Shown here piece by piece: positions 1-9,761 of a DNA stretch of 64,000 bases. Under the pieces are notes generated by a model that ran no database searches, had not been told where the DNA came from, and was given only the letters and a program-made list of their open reading frames with translations. Source of the stretch: an uncultured Eubacterium sp. (GTDB lineage Bacteria > Bacillota > Clostridia > Lachnospirales > Lachnospiraceae). Every line of letters starts with the position of its first letter. Position 1 is the first letter of the stretch. The DNA is taken from the NCBI GenBank assembly GCA_910584245.1, contig CAJTZF010000010.1, positions 1-64,000 of the forward strand, in the 5' to 3' direction. The translations under genes and the position numbers were made by a program.

Positions 1-2
1 TG

Positions 3-80
3 GGGGACGCGTCCCGGCAAGCGGCCAGAATAATATGGGATTTTTGTGGGATAGAGGCTGGTTCCATTACGAAAGGATAA
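3..80 (+). CDS. C-terminal end of an upstream gene (partial)
   Basis: This frame is open from the window edge to a TAA at 78-80 and encodes about 25 residues (GDASRQAARIIWDF and on). The stop overlaps an ATG at 80, giving TAATG coupling typical of operons. The tail resembles the C-terminal helix of many sugar enzymes, such as nucleotide-sugar 2-epimerases, but that is only an impression. The other two frames at the edge are also open for a short way, so the frame choice rests on the overlap alone. Confidence 0.4.
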   Translation, partial: GDASRQAARIIWDFCGIEAGSITKG

Positions 81-85
81 TGAAT

Positions 86-2668
86 ATGAATACAGAAATA
101 TTGGGAAACAAGATAAGCCTGGGGATTTCTATTTTGCTTGATCCCTTTATCAAATATATGACATCGCCTGCGGAGCGGAGGAATACAAGATATACGCGCT
201 ATTATAAGCACTGTTCGGTTAAGCGCAACACAATATTGTATGAAGCCTTTTATGGGAGAGGCTTGCTTTGCGGGCCGTTTGCCTTGTTCCAGGAATTGGT
301 ACACAATGCCCGGTACAGTAAGTTCCGCCATGTGTGGGTGCTGGATGATTTGGAAAATCACAGGGAATTAATTCAAAAGTATAAAGGGTTGTATAAAAAT
401 GTATCATTTGTTCAGTTTGGTTCTAAAAAGTATTTGAAATATCTGGCCAGCGCCGGATATTTGATAAACAACGTTGCATTTTACAGCTTTTTTGTGAAAA
501 AGCCGGGGCAGGTATATATCAATACGTGGCATGGTATTCCGCTGAAACATCTCGGGTATGACGAGCCGTCCGGCGCCCTGACGGCATCTAACATGGCGAG
601 AAATTTTCTACATGCGGATTATTTGATTTCCGCTAACCCATTTTTGACGGATGTGTATAAACGGGCATTCCGCCAGGATGGCATTTCGAAGGCAAAAATT
701 ATCGAGGAGGGGTATCCCCGCCTGGATCTGCTTGTAAATACGAAAAAAGAGGACGTCTACTCACAATTAAAAAAAGCTGGCGTATCCATTGATCCCAAAA
801 AGAAAATGATCCTGTATGCCCCCACCTGGCGGGGGGACAGTTATGCCAACCCAAACTGTGGACTGGATCACTTGATACAGTTGAAGGAAACGCTTGAGAA
901 GCGAATTGATACAAATGAGTATCAAATACTTGTCAAAGTACATCAGGTAGTTTATAGCATGATTAAGGAAGAACTTGACAAGTTCTCCTATGTTGTGCCT
1001 GCTATGATTGACGCCAATGTGGTTTTAAGTGTTACGGACATACTTATCAGTGATTTTTCAAGTATTTATTTTGATTTTCTAGCCACAGGAAGGCCGGTGT
1101 TGTTTTATATAACAGATCTGGAAGAGTACTCGGTAAAACGGGGGATGTATTTTGGCATGGAAGACTTACCGGGGCCGAATACGGATCGTCTGGATGTTTT
1201 AGCGGGCTGGATTAATGACATTGACAAGGTATTTCAGGAAAGCCGGGAGCGCTACGAAAAAGTTAGGGATTGGTGCTGTACATATAACATCGGGCATATA
1301 TCCCAGAAAATCGTCCGTGCCATATTTGATGGGGAAACAGAGGGCATCCGGATAACCGGCTGTGACAGCCGGAAGAAGAAAGTGCTTATTTCCCGGGGGC
1401 CGATGCTTGTAAATGGCATTTCAACGGCGCTGATCAATTTATTAAGCCAGTTTGATTATAGTAAGTATGATGTGACGGTATTTGTTGATAAGCCGGTTAA
1501 TGCGGCACAGAAGGAACAGATCCTGCGTATGGACTCGAATAAGAATGTACGGGTGATTGTTCGTCCGGATGCGATGATTCGGACGATCGGTGAATTTGTG
1601 CGGAATAATTTTTACATTAAGTGCAATCCGGTAAAGGGATTGAGCACATTTGCTTTCTCCAAGAAGCTATACCGGCGGGAGTTCCGCCGGCTGTATGGGG
1701 AATCGGAATTCGATTACATCATTGATTATGAGGGTTATAACATTTTTTATGCGACGATATGTTTGATGCAAGCCAGTGCGAAAACGTGTATCTGGCTCCA
1801 CAATGATATGCTGTCTGAGTTTGAGGAGAAGTACTTCTGGCTGAAACGGGTCTTTGCCCTGTATCCGAAATTCGACTGTGCGGTATGCTGCAGCCGGGAG
1901 ATTATGGAGGTAAACCGTGAGAAATTAGCGGGATATTTGAAACCTGAAAAATTCGGATATGCGAAAAACTGTGTTGATTTTGAAAAGGTGAAAGACGGAA
2001 GCCGTATGGGCAAGCTTTTGTTTAATGGCACATATTATTATGCATTTTCTGACAAGCTGGCCTCCGTCACAGATATGAAGCTGATTCCCCTTCAGCCGGA
2101 TATTTTGGACGAACTGGGGGACGGAACGATGGAGATACGCGCGAATACGGGGAAAGTGGAAAATGGAGTCACACGGTTTGTAAATATCGGAAGACTGTCG
2201 GTAGAGAAGAACCAGGAGGCGCTTATTCGCGCTTTTGCGCGGCTGGAGAAAGAGTACCCGGAAGTAATGCTGTATATTATCGGAAACGGAACGGAGAAAA
2301 ATAATTTGCTGGATTTAATTTGCCAGCTTGGTTTGCAGGAAAAGGTTATTTTGACTGGAAATTTGTCCAATCCATTTGGACTGCTCAGGCAATGTGACTG
2401 CTTTATACTTCCTTCCCTCCATGAGGGGCAGCCGCTTGTAGTGTTTGAGGCAAGGGCTATGCATATGCCGATTATTCTGTCCCGGTTTTCTTCCGTAGGC
2501 GGGTCCGTAATCGAAAATGGACAATGTTTAGTGGACATGGACGCTAACTCTATTTATGAGGGAATGTGCAGGTTTATGGCGGGCGGGGTTCCCAGTCGTT
2601 ATGCATTTGATGATGAGGAGTACAACAGGGAGGCCTATGCAGAATTCGAACGGGCCGCCCTGCAGTGA
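86..2668 (+). CDS. CDP-glycerol glycerophosphotransferase-like / GT4 glycosyltransferase fusion
   Basis: An 860-residue cytoplasmic protein with two enzyme domains. Residues about 40-430 match the TagF/TarF-type family that moves glycerol phosphate from CDP-glycerol: motifs INTWHGIPLKHLG, YAPTWRGDS and ISDFSSIYFDFLATGRPV are present. Residues about 450-850 form a GT-B glycosyltransferase of family GT4, with NIGRLSVEKNQ, GNGTEKN and an E-x7-E region at HEGQPLVVFEA. The fusion suggests one protein adds both a sugar and a polyol phosphate to a teichoic-acid-like or capsular polymer. ATG 86 was chosen because GAAAGGA at 71-77 sits 8 bases upstream; ATGs at 35 and 80 are worse placed. It is the first complete gene of the glycan operon. 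The acceptor cannot be read from sequence. Confidence 0.85.
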   Translation: MNTEILGNKISLGISILLDPFIKYMTSPAERRNTRYTRYYKHCSVKRNTILYEAFYGRGLLCGPFALFQELVHNARYSKFRHVWVLDDLENHRELIQKYKGLYKNVSFVQFGSKKYLKYLASAGYLINNVAFYSFFVKKPGQVYINTWHGIPLKHLGYDEPSGALTASNMARNFLHADYLISANPFLTDVYKRAFRQDGISKAKIIEEGYPRLDLLVNTKKEDVYSQLKKAGVSIDPKKKMILYAPTWRGDSYANPNCGLDHLIQLKETLEKRIDTNEYQILVKVHQVVYSMIKEELDKFSYVVPAMIDANVVLSVTDILISDFSSIYFDFLATGRPVLFYITDLEEYSVKRGMYFGMEDLPGPNTDRLDVLAGWINDIDKVFQESRERYEKVRDWCCTYNIGHISQKIVRAIFDGETEGIRITGCDSRKKKVLISRGPMLVNGISTALINLLSQFDYSKYDVTVFVDKPVNAAQKEQILRMDSNKNVRVIVRPDAMIRTIGEFVRNNFYIKCNPVKGLSTFAFSKKLYRREFRRLYGESEFDYIIDYEGYNIFYATICLMQASAKTCIWLHNDMLSEFEEKYFWLKRVFALYPKFDCAVCCSREIMEVNREKLAGYLKPEKFGYAKNCVDFEKVKDGSRMGKLLFNGTYYYAFSDKLASVTDMKLIPLQPDILDELGDGTMEIRANTGKVENGVTRFVNIGRLSVEKNQEALIRAFARLEKEYPEVMLYIIGNGTEKNNLLDLICQLGLQEKVILTGNLSNPFGLLRQCDCFILPSLHEGQPLVVFEARAMHMPIILSRFSSVGGSVIENGQCLVDMDANSIYEGMCRFMAGGVPSRYAFDDEEYNREAYAEFERAALQ

Positions 2669-2700
2669 CGAACAGTTAATAGATTGGAAGTTAGTGGATT

Positions 2701-3774
2701 ATGAAGAAATTTGGCAAAGACGACACAATGGCGGTAAAAGGCATTGCAATCGTATTTTTACTTTGGCACCACTGTTTTTTTGAAGAGAGCCGTTTCTCGC
2801 AATTTGATGTAAACTTTTTCCCATTTACAGAGGGTCTTGGCATTTATTTCGGTGAGCTCTTAAAAATATGTGTCGGAATGTTTGCATTTTTAAGCGCGTA
2901 TGGAATTGCCCGTTCTGTGCGAAAGAAGTATGGAACGCTTGTGCTTGGTAAAAAGGAGTCGCATGCGGTTTGCACCCATCGCATTGTCTCAATGATGGGC
3001 GGCTATTTCTTTGTATTTTTGCTGTGCAATCTTGTATGCGCCGTCATTGACCAGCGTCCATTTCACATTTATGGGACAGGACGCGGGGGCTTAATTTATT
3101 TTCTAATTGATATGCTTGGGTTAGCGGACGTGTTCCATACCCCTTCGTTGATTTATACATGGTGGTATATAGGCTTTGCGATCGTGCTTATTTTCATAAT
3201 GCCGCTTTTCCTTCGGTGGTATGACCGGGCTGGCGTTCTGCTTATACCGATGGCAATTGTGCTTCCGCTTATATTGCCGCTAAAGACGGCTACCTCTCAA
3301 AACTATTTTCGGTGGCTGTTGTGCGTAGTACTGGGAATTGCCTGTGCGGAGGAAAATATTCTGGAGCGGGCGAAGGGATGGCTGTCAGGAGGGCGGAGAT
3401 GGCTCAGGGCGGTTGGCGCCGCCATACTTCTAACCGCAATTGTTGTATGTAAGCAGACGGCATTGGGAAAGACCTATATCGGTATTTCAGATGGGATTAC
3501 GACTTTGGCCGTCATTGTATTTACGTATTCCTTTGTGACGGACATTCCTGTTGTTAGAAACATATTAATGTTTCTTGGAAAGCACTCAATGAATATGTTT
3601 CTAATACATAATTTTATCCGGTATACGTATTTGAACGAATGGACGTATTCGTTTAAAAATGCTTTTGCTATCGTTTTCGTACTGTTGCTCGAAAGCTTAT
3701 TTGTATCGATTTGTATTGAAAAATTGAAATCGGTAACGGGATATAAAAAGTTATTTAACAAGGAAGGGATTTGA
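2701..3774 (+). CDS. Acyltransferase 3 (AT3) family membrane protein
   Basis: A 357-residue integral membrane protein with about ten hydrophobic segments. The N-terminus (KDDTMAVKGIAIVFLLWHHCFF) carries the histidine-containing first helix typical of acyltransferase family 3, which O-acylates surface sugars at the membrane. The end (LGKHSMNMFLIHNFIRY) matches the family's closing helix. It lies 32 bases after the preceding gene and one base before the next, so it is part of the operon. It probably decorates the polymer made here. Family members differ widely in acceptor, so the substrate is unknown. Confidence 0.8.
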   Translation: MKKFGKDDTMAVKGIAIVFLLWHHCFFEESRFSQFDVNFFPFTEGLGIYFGELLKICVGMFAFLSAYGIARSVRKKYGTLVLGKKESHAVCTHRIVSMMGGYFFVFLLCNLVCAVIDQRPFHIYGTGRGGLIYFLIDMLGLADVFHTPSLIYTWWYIGFAIVLIFIMPLFLRWYDRAGVLLIPMAIVLPLILPLKTATSQNYFRWLLCVVLGIACAEENILERAKGWLSGGRRWLRAVGAAILLTAIVVCKQTALGKTYIGISDGITTLAVIVFTYSFVTDIPVVRNILMFLGKHSMNMFLIHNFIRYTYLNEWTYSFKNAFAIVFVLLLESLFVSICIEKLKSVTGYKKLFNKEGI

Positions 3775-3775
3775 G

Positions 3776-6715
3776 ATGATGCAGCGCCGGGAACAAATGA
3801 AAGAGTTGAAAATAAAATTGGGCATGAAATTGCACCCAGAAACACGGGGCCAGTTATTTTGGCTGTATACGCTGTTGTTTATAATTACGGTGTCGCTTGC
3901 GTACCTGCCGTTTTTTCTTACAAACACGTCCCTTATGTTCAGCGACGCCATCCTTCAGCACTATGAAACCCGGATCTGGCTGAAGGATGTGGTCCGCCAA
4001 TTATTTACGGAGGGGAGCTTTTCGTTCTGGTCATGGAATATCGGGCTCGGTGCGGATACGTTAGGTGCGCTGGGATACGTGTATTTTGATCCCTTCAGCT
4101 ACATTTCCGCCCTGTTTCCCGCAAGCTCTCTATCCGTTGGATATATGATAGAGATTTTTGTCCAGCTCTATATGGCGGGTCTGGGGTTTCTATACTTTGG
4201 AAAGATAACGAATATGAAATTAACGCATTCGCTCTGGGGGGCGTTTGCCTATGCATTTTCGTCCTGGGGGCTTTTGGCGGCCGGCGCCCACAGTGTATTT
4301 CTCGTGCCGTTTCTGCTATTTCCTTTTATTATGGCGGGAGTGCAGAAGGTTCTGCGCGGGGAGTCACCATTACCGCTTATTTTGGCGCTTGTATTATCCG
4401 CAGCCACCAGCATTTACTTTTCCTTTATGACGGCAATTGTAGTGTTTCTCTATTTGCTGGTTCATTTCGTAAAAAAGGAAGCAAAAACGCTGAAAAATGC
4501 ATTGTGCTATTGGGGAAAATTTGTCTTTTATGTGGGGACGGCGGCCTGCCTTTCTGCTATAGTTACAGTTCCGGTCGTGTATATATTAATGAATGCGGTT
4601 AAGGATAGTGGAACAGAGTACACGCTGTTTCACTCTCTTCACGTGTATGTAAACTACTTTAGTTTTTTGATCGGCGGCCAGGAGCTGTTCTGGCAATATG
4701 CTACGATTTGTGTCATACCGCTGTTCGTACTTATGATTCCTTCCATTTTCTTTCATTTTCGGGCGCGGAAGACGACGTCTGCAATGTGTGTGTTTTTCAC
4801 ATGTCTGATCTTTCTTCTGTTTCCTTTTTTCCATTGCATGTTTAATGGATTTGGGTATCCCACGGGACGCTGGTGTTACACGGTCACATTTTTTTATGTT
4901 TGGTGCGGTATACAGTGCATAGCGGAAGACGGATTTAATATACGCAAATATAAAAAAAGCATTGCCGCGATGCTTTCCGTATTTGGATTTGTACTTATCA
5001 TAATCGGGCGCATCGTGTTAAAAATCAATAACGAGATAACGGCAATTACCGGGGTTCTGAACCTGGCCTTTGCCTATATATTTTATCAGCTTCTTTCCCG
5101 GAAAGGGGAACGGAAGCGATGGCGGAGCGGCCTGGTTATGCTTGCCATTATGTGCAATATTATAGCTGTTTGTTTTGTCAAGTTTGTTCCCGGCATCTCC
5201 ACGTATATAAACAAATATGCGGGGCACGGTGAGATATATGGGAAACTGGAAACCGCGACACAGAGGGCGGGGACGGAGATCGACGATGATTCGTTTTATC
5301 GTATTGACCAGATTGACCATATTTCAGGGGCTGTCGGCGAGCAGAGCATAAAGGCCTCCAGCCGCCAGGTGCATCCCGCGGCGAATGAGACGCTTGTATT
5401 TCATACGAGGTCTATTTATACCTATCTTTCTACGACTACGGGAGATTTGTTTGACTTTTACAGACTGGTGGGAAACAATGCTTCCTTCTTTCGGAGGATT
5501 TGCACGTACAGTAATGACAACCGCACGCGCCTTGACTTTTTGACGGGAGTAAAATATTTTCTCGGAAACAATCCGGGACTAAACGTTTCCACCGGGGCGA
5601 ATGAGTATGCGTCTTATGGGTTTTCGCCGTTTAAAAAATCGGAACAGGGCGTGGACATTTTTCAGAACAAGTATGCGGTCGGTCTTGGATGTATGTTTGA
5701 TTCGTATATTACGGAAACAGAATGGCAGAAGCTTGACTATCCGGACCGCGAGCAGGCGCTAATGCAGTGTGTTGTCCTCCCCGACGGACAGATGACAGAT
5801 TTGCCGCACGCGGATGTTGAGGGTATATCGTCGGGTTATGAAAAATCACGTTTTAAAGTGAATGGTATTTCGGGTCTTGCTTTTAAAAATTTGTCGGGAG
5901 AACCAGCGCATTCTTCCCTGGCGGTTCCGGGGAAAATAAAAGTAACGCGGGCAGGAGGCGGTTTTACGCTGCATTTGGACCAGGCATATCCCAATTGTGA
6001 GATGTACCTTGTGGCCCGGAATTTACGCCGCGATCCAGATAGCACGAAACAAATGCGTTATTCTGCAATGAATATGCTGGACCGGATGCGTGCGGATTTG
6101 ACGACACATTCCACCTATGCGGATTACGGTGGTTTTGCCATAAGCGCCTCCTCGGGAGGAATATCGAAAAAAGCATTGAATACGGTCGGGAGTGTCAACG
6201 GTCTTTCGAACATTAAAGATTATATGATTAACCTGGGCCAGTTGGAATCGAAGGATATTAAAGTGTCACTTAACACGATTGGTGAATATAGCTATGATGC
6301 GATTGAGCTTCTGGCTGTGCCCCTTTCCACTTATGAGAGCTGTGCAGCCGAATGCGTTGGCAGTCGGTACAACATTGACCGTTTTTCGGATAATCACGTG
6401 TCAGGGACGGTAAGTAGCAGGCAGCCGGCTTCTATGCTATATGTTTCTATACCTTACAACGATGGATGGCGGGCTTATGTGGACGGGGAAGAGATACCGG
6501 CACAGAAGATCAATAGAGCCTTTACCGGTATCCCGGTCAAAGGCGTGGGGGAACACAAGGTGGAACTCCGGTACCGTCCGGTAGGGTTCCAATTCGGAGT
6601 TATCGCCGGTTTCGCCGGACTGGTTTTTTGTGCCGGGATTGTGCTGTGGCAGATGCGGTCGAAAAGAGGATACAAGGCCAAAGATAATATGGAGGTCGGT
6701 GAAGAACATGATTAA
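3776..6715 (+). CDS. YfhO family membrane protein (GT-C-like glycosyltransferase)
   Basis: A 979-residue protein with roughly twelve transmembrane helices in residues 25-480, a long extracytoplasmic part (about 480-945) and a final helix near 950-970. This matches the YfhO family, whose Bacillus member is linked to sugar decoration of lipoteichoic acid. The loop after the first helix (LMFSDAILQHYETRIWLKD) has the acidic residue expected in a lipid-linked-sugar GT-C enzyme. AAGGAAGG at about 3760 gives a good ribosome site. The role inferred here is transfer of a lipid-phosphate sugar onto the wall polymer outside the cell. That fits the ArnC-like enzyme two genes downstream. Confidence 0.8.
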   Translation: MMQRREQMKELKIKLGMKLHPETRGQLFWLYTLLFIITVSLAYLPFFLTNTSLMFSDAILQHYETRIWLKDVVRQLFTEGSFSFWSWNIGLGADTLGALGYVYFDPFSYISALFPASSLSVGYMIEIFVQLYMAGLGFLYFGKITNMKLTHSLWGAFAYAFSSWGLLAAGAHSVFLVPFLLFPFIMAGVQKVLRGESPLPLILALVLSAATSIYFSFMTAIVVFLYLLVHFVKKEAKTLKNALCYWGKFVFYVGTAACLSAIVTVPVVYILMNAVKDSGTEYTLFHSLHVYVNYFSFLIGGQELFWQYATICVIPLFVLMIPSIFFHFRARKTTSAMCVFFTCLIFLLFPFFHCMFNGFGYPTGRWCYTVTFFYVWCGIQCIAEDGFNIRKYKKSIAAMLSVFGFVLIIIGRIVLKINNEITAITGVLNLAFAYIFYQLLSRKGERKRWRSGLVMLAIMCNIIAVCFVKFVPGISTYINKYAGHGEIYGKLETATQRAGTEIDDDSFYRIDQIDHISGAVGEQSIKASSRQVHPAANETLVFHTRSIYTYLSTTTGDLFDFYRLVGNNASFFRRICTYSNDNRTRLDFLTGVKYFLGNNPGLNVSTGANEYASYGFSPFKKSEQGVDIFQNKYAVGLGCMFDSYITETEWQKLDYPDREQALMQCVVLPDGQMTDLPHADVEGISSGYEKSRFKVNGISGLAFKNLSGEPAHSSLAVPGKIKVTRAGGGFTLHLDQAYPNCEMYLVARNLRRDPDSTKQMRYSAMNMLDRMRADLTTHSTYADYGGFAISASSGGISKKALNTVGSVNGLSNIKDYMINLGQLESKDIKVSLNTIGEYSYDAIELLAVPLSTYESCAAECVGSRYNIDRFSDNHVSGTVSSRQPASMLYVSIPYNDGWRAYVDGEEIPAQKINRAFTGIPVKGVGEHKVELRYRPVGFQFGVIAGFAGLVFCAGIVLWQMRSKRGYKAKDNMEVGEEHD

Positions 6716-7835
6716 CTTTAATGTCCCGCCGGTGGCGGGAAATGAGATGGATTTCATACAGCAGGCCATAGACAGCCACAAAATATGCGGCGATGGTGAA
6801 TTTACGAAAAAATGTAGTGGATTGCTGGAGCAGATGACAGGGGTGCCAAAAGTAATGCTTACTACTTCTTGTACACATGCAACAGAGATGACTGCCCTTT
6901 TATGTGATATTGGGGAGGGAGACGAGGTTATTATGCCCTCATATACATTTGTCTCTACGGCGGATGCATTTGTATTACGGGGGGCAAAAGCCGTTTTTGT
7001 AGACATCCGGCCGGATACGATGAACATAGATGAAACTTTGATTGAGGCTGCCATTACAGATAGGACAAGGGCGGTTGTCCCTGTGCATTACGCGGGTGTC
7101 GCGTGTGAGATGGACACGATTATGGAAATAGCGGGAAAGCATGGCCTGGCTGTAATTGAGGACGCGGCCCAGGGTGTCATGGCAGAATACAAGGGGAAAC
7201 CGCTCGGGACGATCGGCGGGTACGGCTGCTATAGCTTCCATGAGACGAAAAACCTCAGCATGGGCGAGGGAGGAGCTCTGTTGATTAACGATGCGTCTAA
7301 AATAGAGGAGGCGGAAATCATTCGGGAAAAGGGGACGAACCGGAGCAAGTTTTTCCGGGGGCAGATTGACAAGTACACATGGGTCAATTATGGATCTTCG
7401 TATCTTCCAAGCGATATGAACGCCGCCTATTTGTGGGGACAGCTTCTTAAGGCGGAGGAGATTACGGGAGCGCGCATGGATGCCTGGGAGCTCTATTATG
7501 AAATGTTGTCTGGCCTGGAGCAGAAAGAGAGAATCGCGCTTCCCTATGTGCCAGAAGAGTGCACGCATAATGCACATATGTTTTACATTAAGACGAGGGA
7601 TATAGAGGAGCGCGGCGATCTGATACATTTCTTAAAAGAGAATGGAATCTGGTCTGTATTTCACTACATACCTCTCCACAGCGCACCCGCCGGAAGGAAG
7701 TTTGGACGCTTTGCGGGAGAGGATAAGTATACTACGCGTGAGAGTGAACGAATTCTGAGACTGCCGATGTATTATGGTTTAAAACAGGAGGAAGTACAGT
7801 ATATATGTGAAAAGGTGATGGAGTTTTACAATTAG
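6708..7835 (+). CDS. wecE: dTDP-4-amino-4,6-dideoxyhexose transaminase, WecE/RffA-like
   Basis: A 375-residue PLP aminotransferase of the DegT/DnrJ/EryC1 family. It aligns closely with E. coli WecE as I remember it: SFHETKN with the PLP lysine at K181, REKGTNRSKFFRGQ, DKYTWVNYGSSYLPSD, NAHMFYIK and FHYIPLHSAPAG. WecE converts dTDP-4-keto-6-deoxyglucose to dTDP-Fuc4N with glutamate as donor. A Qui4N (VioA-type) product is possible but less likely given the close WecE match. ATG 6708 was chosen; GGAGGT at 6691 serves it, and it overlaps the end of the YfhO gene by 8 bases. The required RmlA lies at 16459; RmlB is not in the window. Confidence 0.9.
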   Translation: MINFNVPPVAGNEMDFIQQAIDSHKICGDGEFTKKCSGLLEQMTGVPKVMLTTSCTHATEMTALLCDIGEGDEVIMPSYTFVSTADAFVLRGAKAVFVDIRPDTMNIDETLIEAAITDRTRAVVPVHYAGVACEMDTIMEIAGKHGLAVIEDAAQGVMAEYKGKPLGTIGGYGCYSFHETKNLSMGEGGALLINDASKIEEAEIIREKGTNRSKFFRGQIDKYTWVNYGSSYLPSDMNAAYLWGQLLKAEEITGARMDAWELYYEMLSGLEQKERIALPYVPEECTHNAHMFYIKTRDIEERGDLIHFLKENGIWSVFHYIPLHSAPAGRKFGRFAGEDKYTTRESERILRLPMYYGLKQEEVQYICEKVMEFYN

Positions 7836-7854
7836 AAAAGGTTGAGGTGGACGT

Positions 7855-8814
7855 ATGAAATACTCATTTGTCATTCCGTGCTACCGCTCTGAGCATACGT
7901 TGGAGCAGGTCGTGGGCGAATTGATAGCGGAAACAAAAAAGCAACATTTGACAGATTACGAGATCGTTTTAGTGAATGACTGTTCTCCCGATGATGTCTG
8001 GCATGTAATTCAGCGCCTGTCCCGCGAGCATGCATGTGTTTATGGAATCAATCTGGCGAGGAATTTTGGGCAGCATGCGGCGCTGCTTGCCGGCTATGCG
8101 AAGACGAAAGGGGATATTATTGTTTCGTTGGATGACGACGGGCAGGCGCCGGTCGATGAGCTGGACAAGCTGCTCGGTGAATTGGAGCGGGGGCAGGATG
8201 TGGTGTATGCGTATTACGAAGAGATTAAGCAGAACCGTTTCCGTAAGTTTGGGACGGCGGTCGCCACATGGATGAGCAGGATTATGCTTGGAGCGCCGGA
8301 GGATTTTAAGGGCAGCAGCTTTTACGTGGCGAAACGATTTGTAATAGAAGAAATGCTCCGCTACAAAAATGCGTACCCATACTTGCTTGGGCTGGTATTG
8401 AGAACTACGAGGAAAATCGGCTATGTCCAGACGAGCCACAGAGAACGGGTGTATGGGACATCGGGGTATAGTTTCCGGAAATTATTTTCGCTGTGGCTAA
8501 ACGGGTTCACCGCATTTTCCGTAAAGCCCCTGGAGATAGGCGTCTGGCTCGGCATTTTGTTTGCCGCCATAGGGTTTATAGGAGGTTTGGCAACCGTTAT
8601 CCATAAGATCATAAGGCCAAGCGTAATGGCGGGGTGGAGTTCGACGGTATGTCTTATTTTGCTTATGGGGGGAGTCATTATGCTGATGCTGGGGGTGATT
8701 GGGGAGTATATCGGGAGGATTTACATTTGTATCAATAATGCACCGCAGTATGTTGTAAAGGAAGAGACGCCGGCAAAAAAGGAAAGGAATGGAGAGAAAA
8801 ATGAAAATCATTGA
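7855..8814 (+). CDS. Family 2 glycosyltransferase, ArnC/GtrB-like (polyprenyl-phosphate sugar synthase)
   Basis: A 319-residue protein. It has an N-terminal GT-A domain (FVIPCYRSEHTLEQV, LVNDCSPDDVW, SLDDDGQAP with the metal-binding acidic cluster) and two C-terminal transmembrane helices (about 225-250 and 260-290). This is the layout of ArnC, GtrB and DPM1-type enzymes that move a sugar from a nucleotide to undecaprenyl phosphate. In context it would load the amino-sugar made by the flanking WecE/WecD-like enzymes on the carrier lipid for flipping. Its 3' end overlaps the next gene by 14 bases. Confidence 0.85.
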   Translation: MKYSFVIPCYRSEHTLEQVVGELIAETKKQHLTDYEIVLVNDCSPDDVWHVIQRLSREHACVYGINLARNFGQHAALLAGYAKTKGDIIVSLDDDGQAPVDELDKLLGELERGQDVVYAYYEEIKQNRFRKFGTAVATWMSRIMLGAPEDFKGSSFYVAKRFVIEEMLRYKNAYPYLLGLVLRTTRKIGYVQTSHRERVYGTSGYSFRKLFSLWLNGFTAFSVKPLEIGVWLGILFAAIGFIGGLATVIHKIIRPSVMAGWSSTVCLILLMGGVIMLMLGVIGEYIGRIYICINNAPQYVVKEETPAKKERNGEKNENH

Positions 8815-9541
8815 TGCCGTATGGGAAAAGAGGAATTTAGGTGTCACATGTTATGAATTGCAGATGGAGGCGGGAGACTGCGCGGAGGACATTGAAAAAA
8901 TGCTGGAGACGCTGGAGGAGCGGCAGTATATGGTGGCGAGGGTTCCGTCTGCCCGGTATGATTTGGCCAGGCTCTGTCAAAATAAAGGTTACTCCTTTAT
9001 CGAAGCGGCAATAACGTTGGAATTAAATATAAATAAGATGAATATTCCGAGACGGCTGCTTCGCATTTGTGAAAAATGTTCCTGGGAGGTTATGGATGAA
9101 ACCGGGCTGGGGCAGTTAAGCGGGGAGATTAGGAAAAATATATTTCAGACGGACAGAGTATACCTTGATCCGGCATTTACGAAAGAGCAGGCGGCCCGCA
9201 GATATGATTTGTGGGTCGGCGATCTGGTCCAGGAGGGGCATATTCCCTATAAGGTTATGTTAAACAATGAGGTAGCCGGATTTTTTTTGAATAAATCCAT
9301 ATCAGGGACCGTATTTGACGGCTTGCTGGCGGCAACCTATGACGGATATGAGGGTTCCGGCATGGGATACTGCATTCAGTATGCGGCCATTATGTCGGCG
9401 AAGGAGCGGGGGGCGGAAAAATATATGGGACATGTTTCGGGGAATAACCCAGCCATATTAAAGGTGCTGCTCTCAATCGGCTTTTCGATTAAAAAGCTTG
9501 AGTATATATTTATAAGACATAGAAAGGAGAACGAACTATGA
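8801..9541 (+). CDS. GNAT N-acyltransferase, WecD-like
   Basis: A 246-residue protein with the E. coli WecD layout: an N-terminal degenerate half (VWEKRNLGV, then the VPSARYDLARLCQNKGYSFIEA stretch) and a C-terminal GNAT fold. The GNAT acyl-donor loop is near GSGMGYCIQYAA and the end motif is NNPAILKVLLSIGFS. WecD acetylates the 4-amino group of dTDP-Fuc4N with acetyl-CoA, and the WecE partner is encoded two genes upstream. Here the gene is followed immediately, with an ATGA overlap, by an acyl carrier protein. This suggests an ACP-bound acyl donor rather than acetyl-CoA; that point is inference. ATG 8801 is preferred over 8789 because GGAGAG lies just upstream. Confidence 0.75.
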   Translation: MKIIDAVWEKRNLGVTCYELQMEAGDCAEDIEKMLETLEERQYMVARVPSARYDLARLCQNKGYSFIEAAITLELNINKMNIPRRLLRICEKCSWEVMDETGLGQLSGEIRKNIFQTDRVYLDPAFTKEQAARRYDLWVGDLVQEGHIPYKVMLNNEVAGFFLNKSISGTVFDGLLAATYDGYEGSGMGYCIQYAAIMSAKERGAEKYMGHVSGNNPAILKVLLSIGFSIKKLEYIFIRHRKENEL

Positions 9542-9759
9542 CAAATGCAGAGAAAATCGCTCTTTTGGAAGAAGTGATGGAGCTGGAGGAGGGAACATTA
9601 CAACAGGATGATGTTCTGGAAGAGTATGATGAGTGGGATTCTGTCACCATTTTGGGCATCATTTCACTTATTGACGAGGAATTTGGCAAGACGGTTACAG
9701 GAAAAGAGGTCCGGGATATTAAAACGGTATCGGGACTTCTTGACATGATGGAGAGCTGA
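9538..9759 (+). CDS. Acyl carrier protein (first of two)
   Basis: A 73-residue acidic protein, the size and charge of an ACP. The phosphopantetheine serine is S35 in DEWDSVTILG, followed by the usual amphipathic helix II and the ISLIDEEFG segment. It starts inside the stop of the WecD-like gene (ATGA) and ends 2 bases before the reductase gene, so the three are translationally linked. It is unlikely to be the housekeeping AcpP because the motif is WDSV rather than DSL and it sits in a glycan operon. It would carry the acyl group that the neighbouring reductase and transferases work on. Confidence 0.85.
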   Translation: MTNAEKIALLEEVMELEEGTLQQDDVLEEYDEWDSVTILGIISLIDEEFGKTVTGKEVRDIKTVSGLLDMMES

Positions 9760-9761
9760 AA

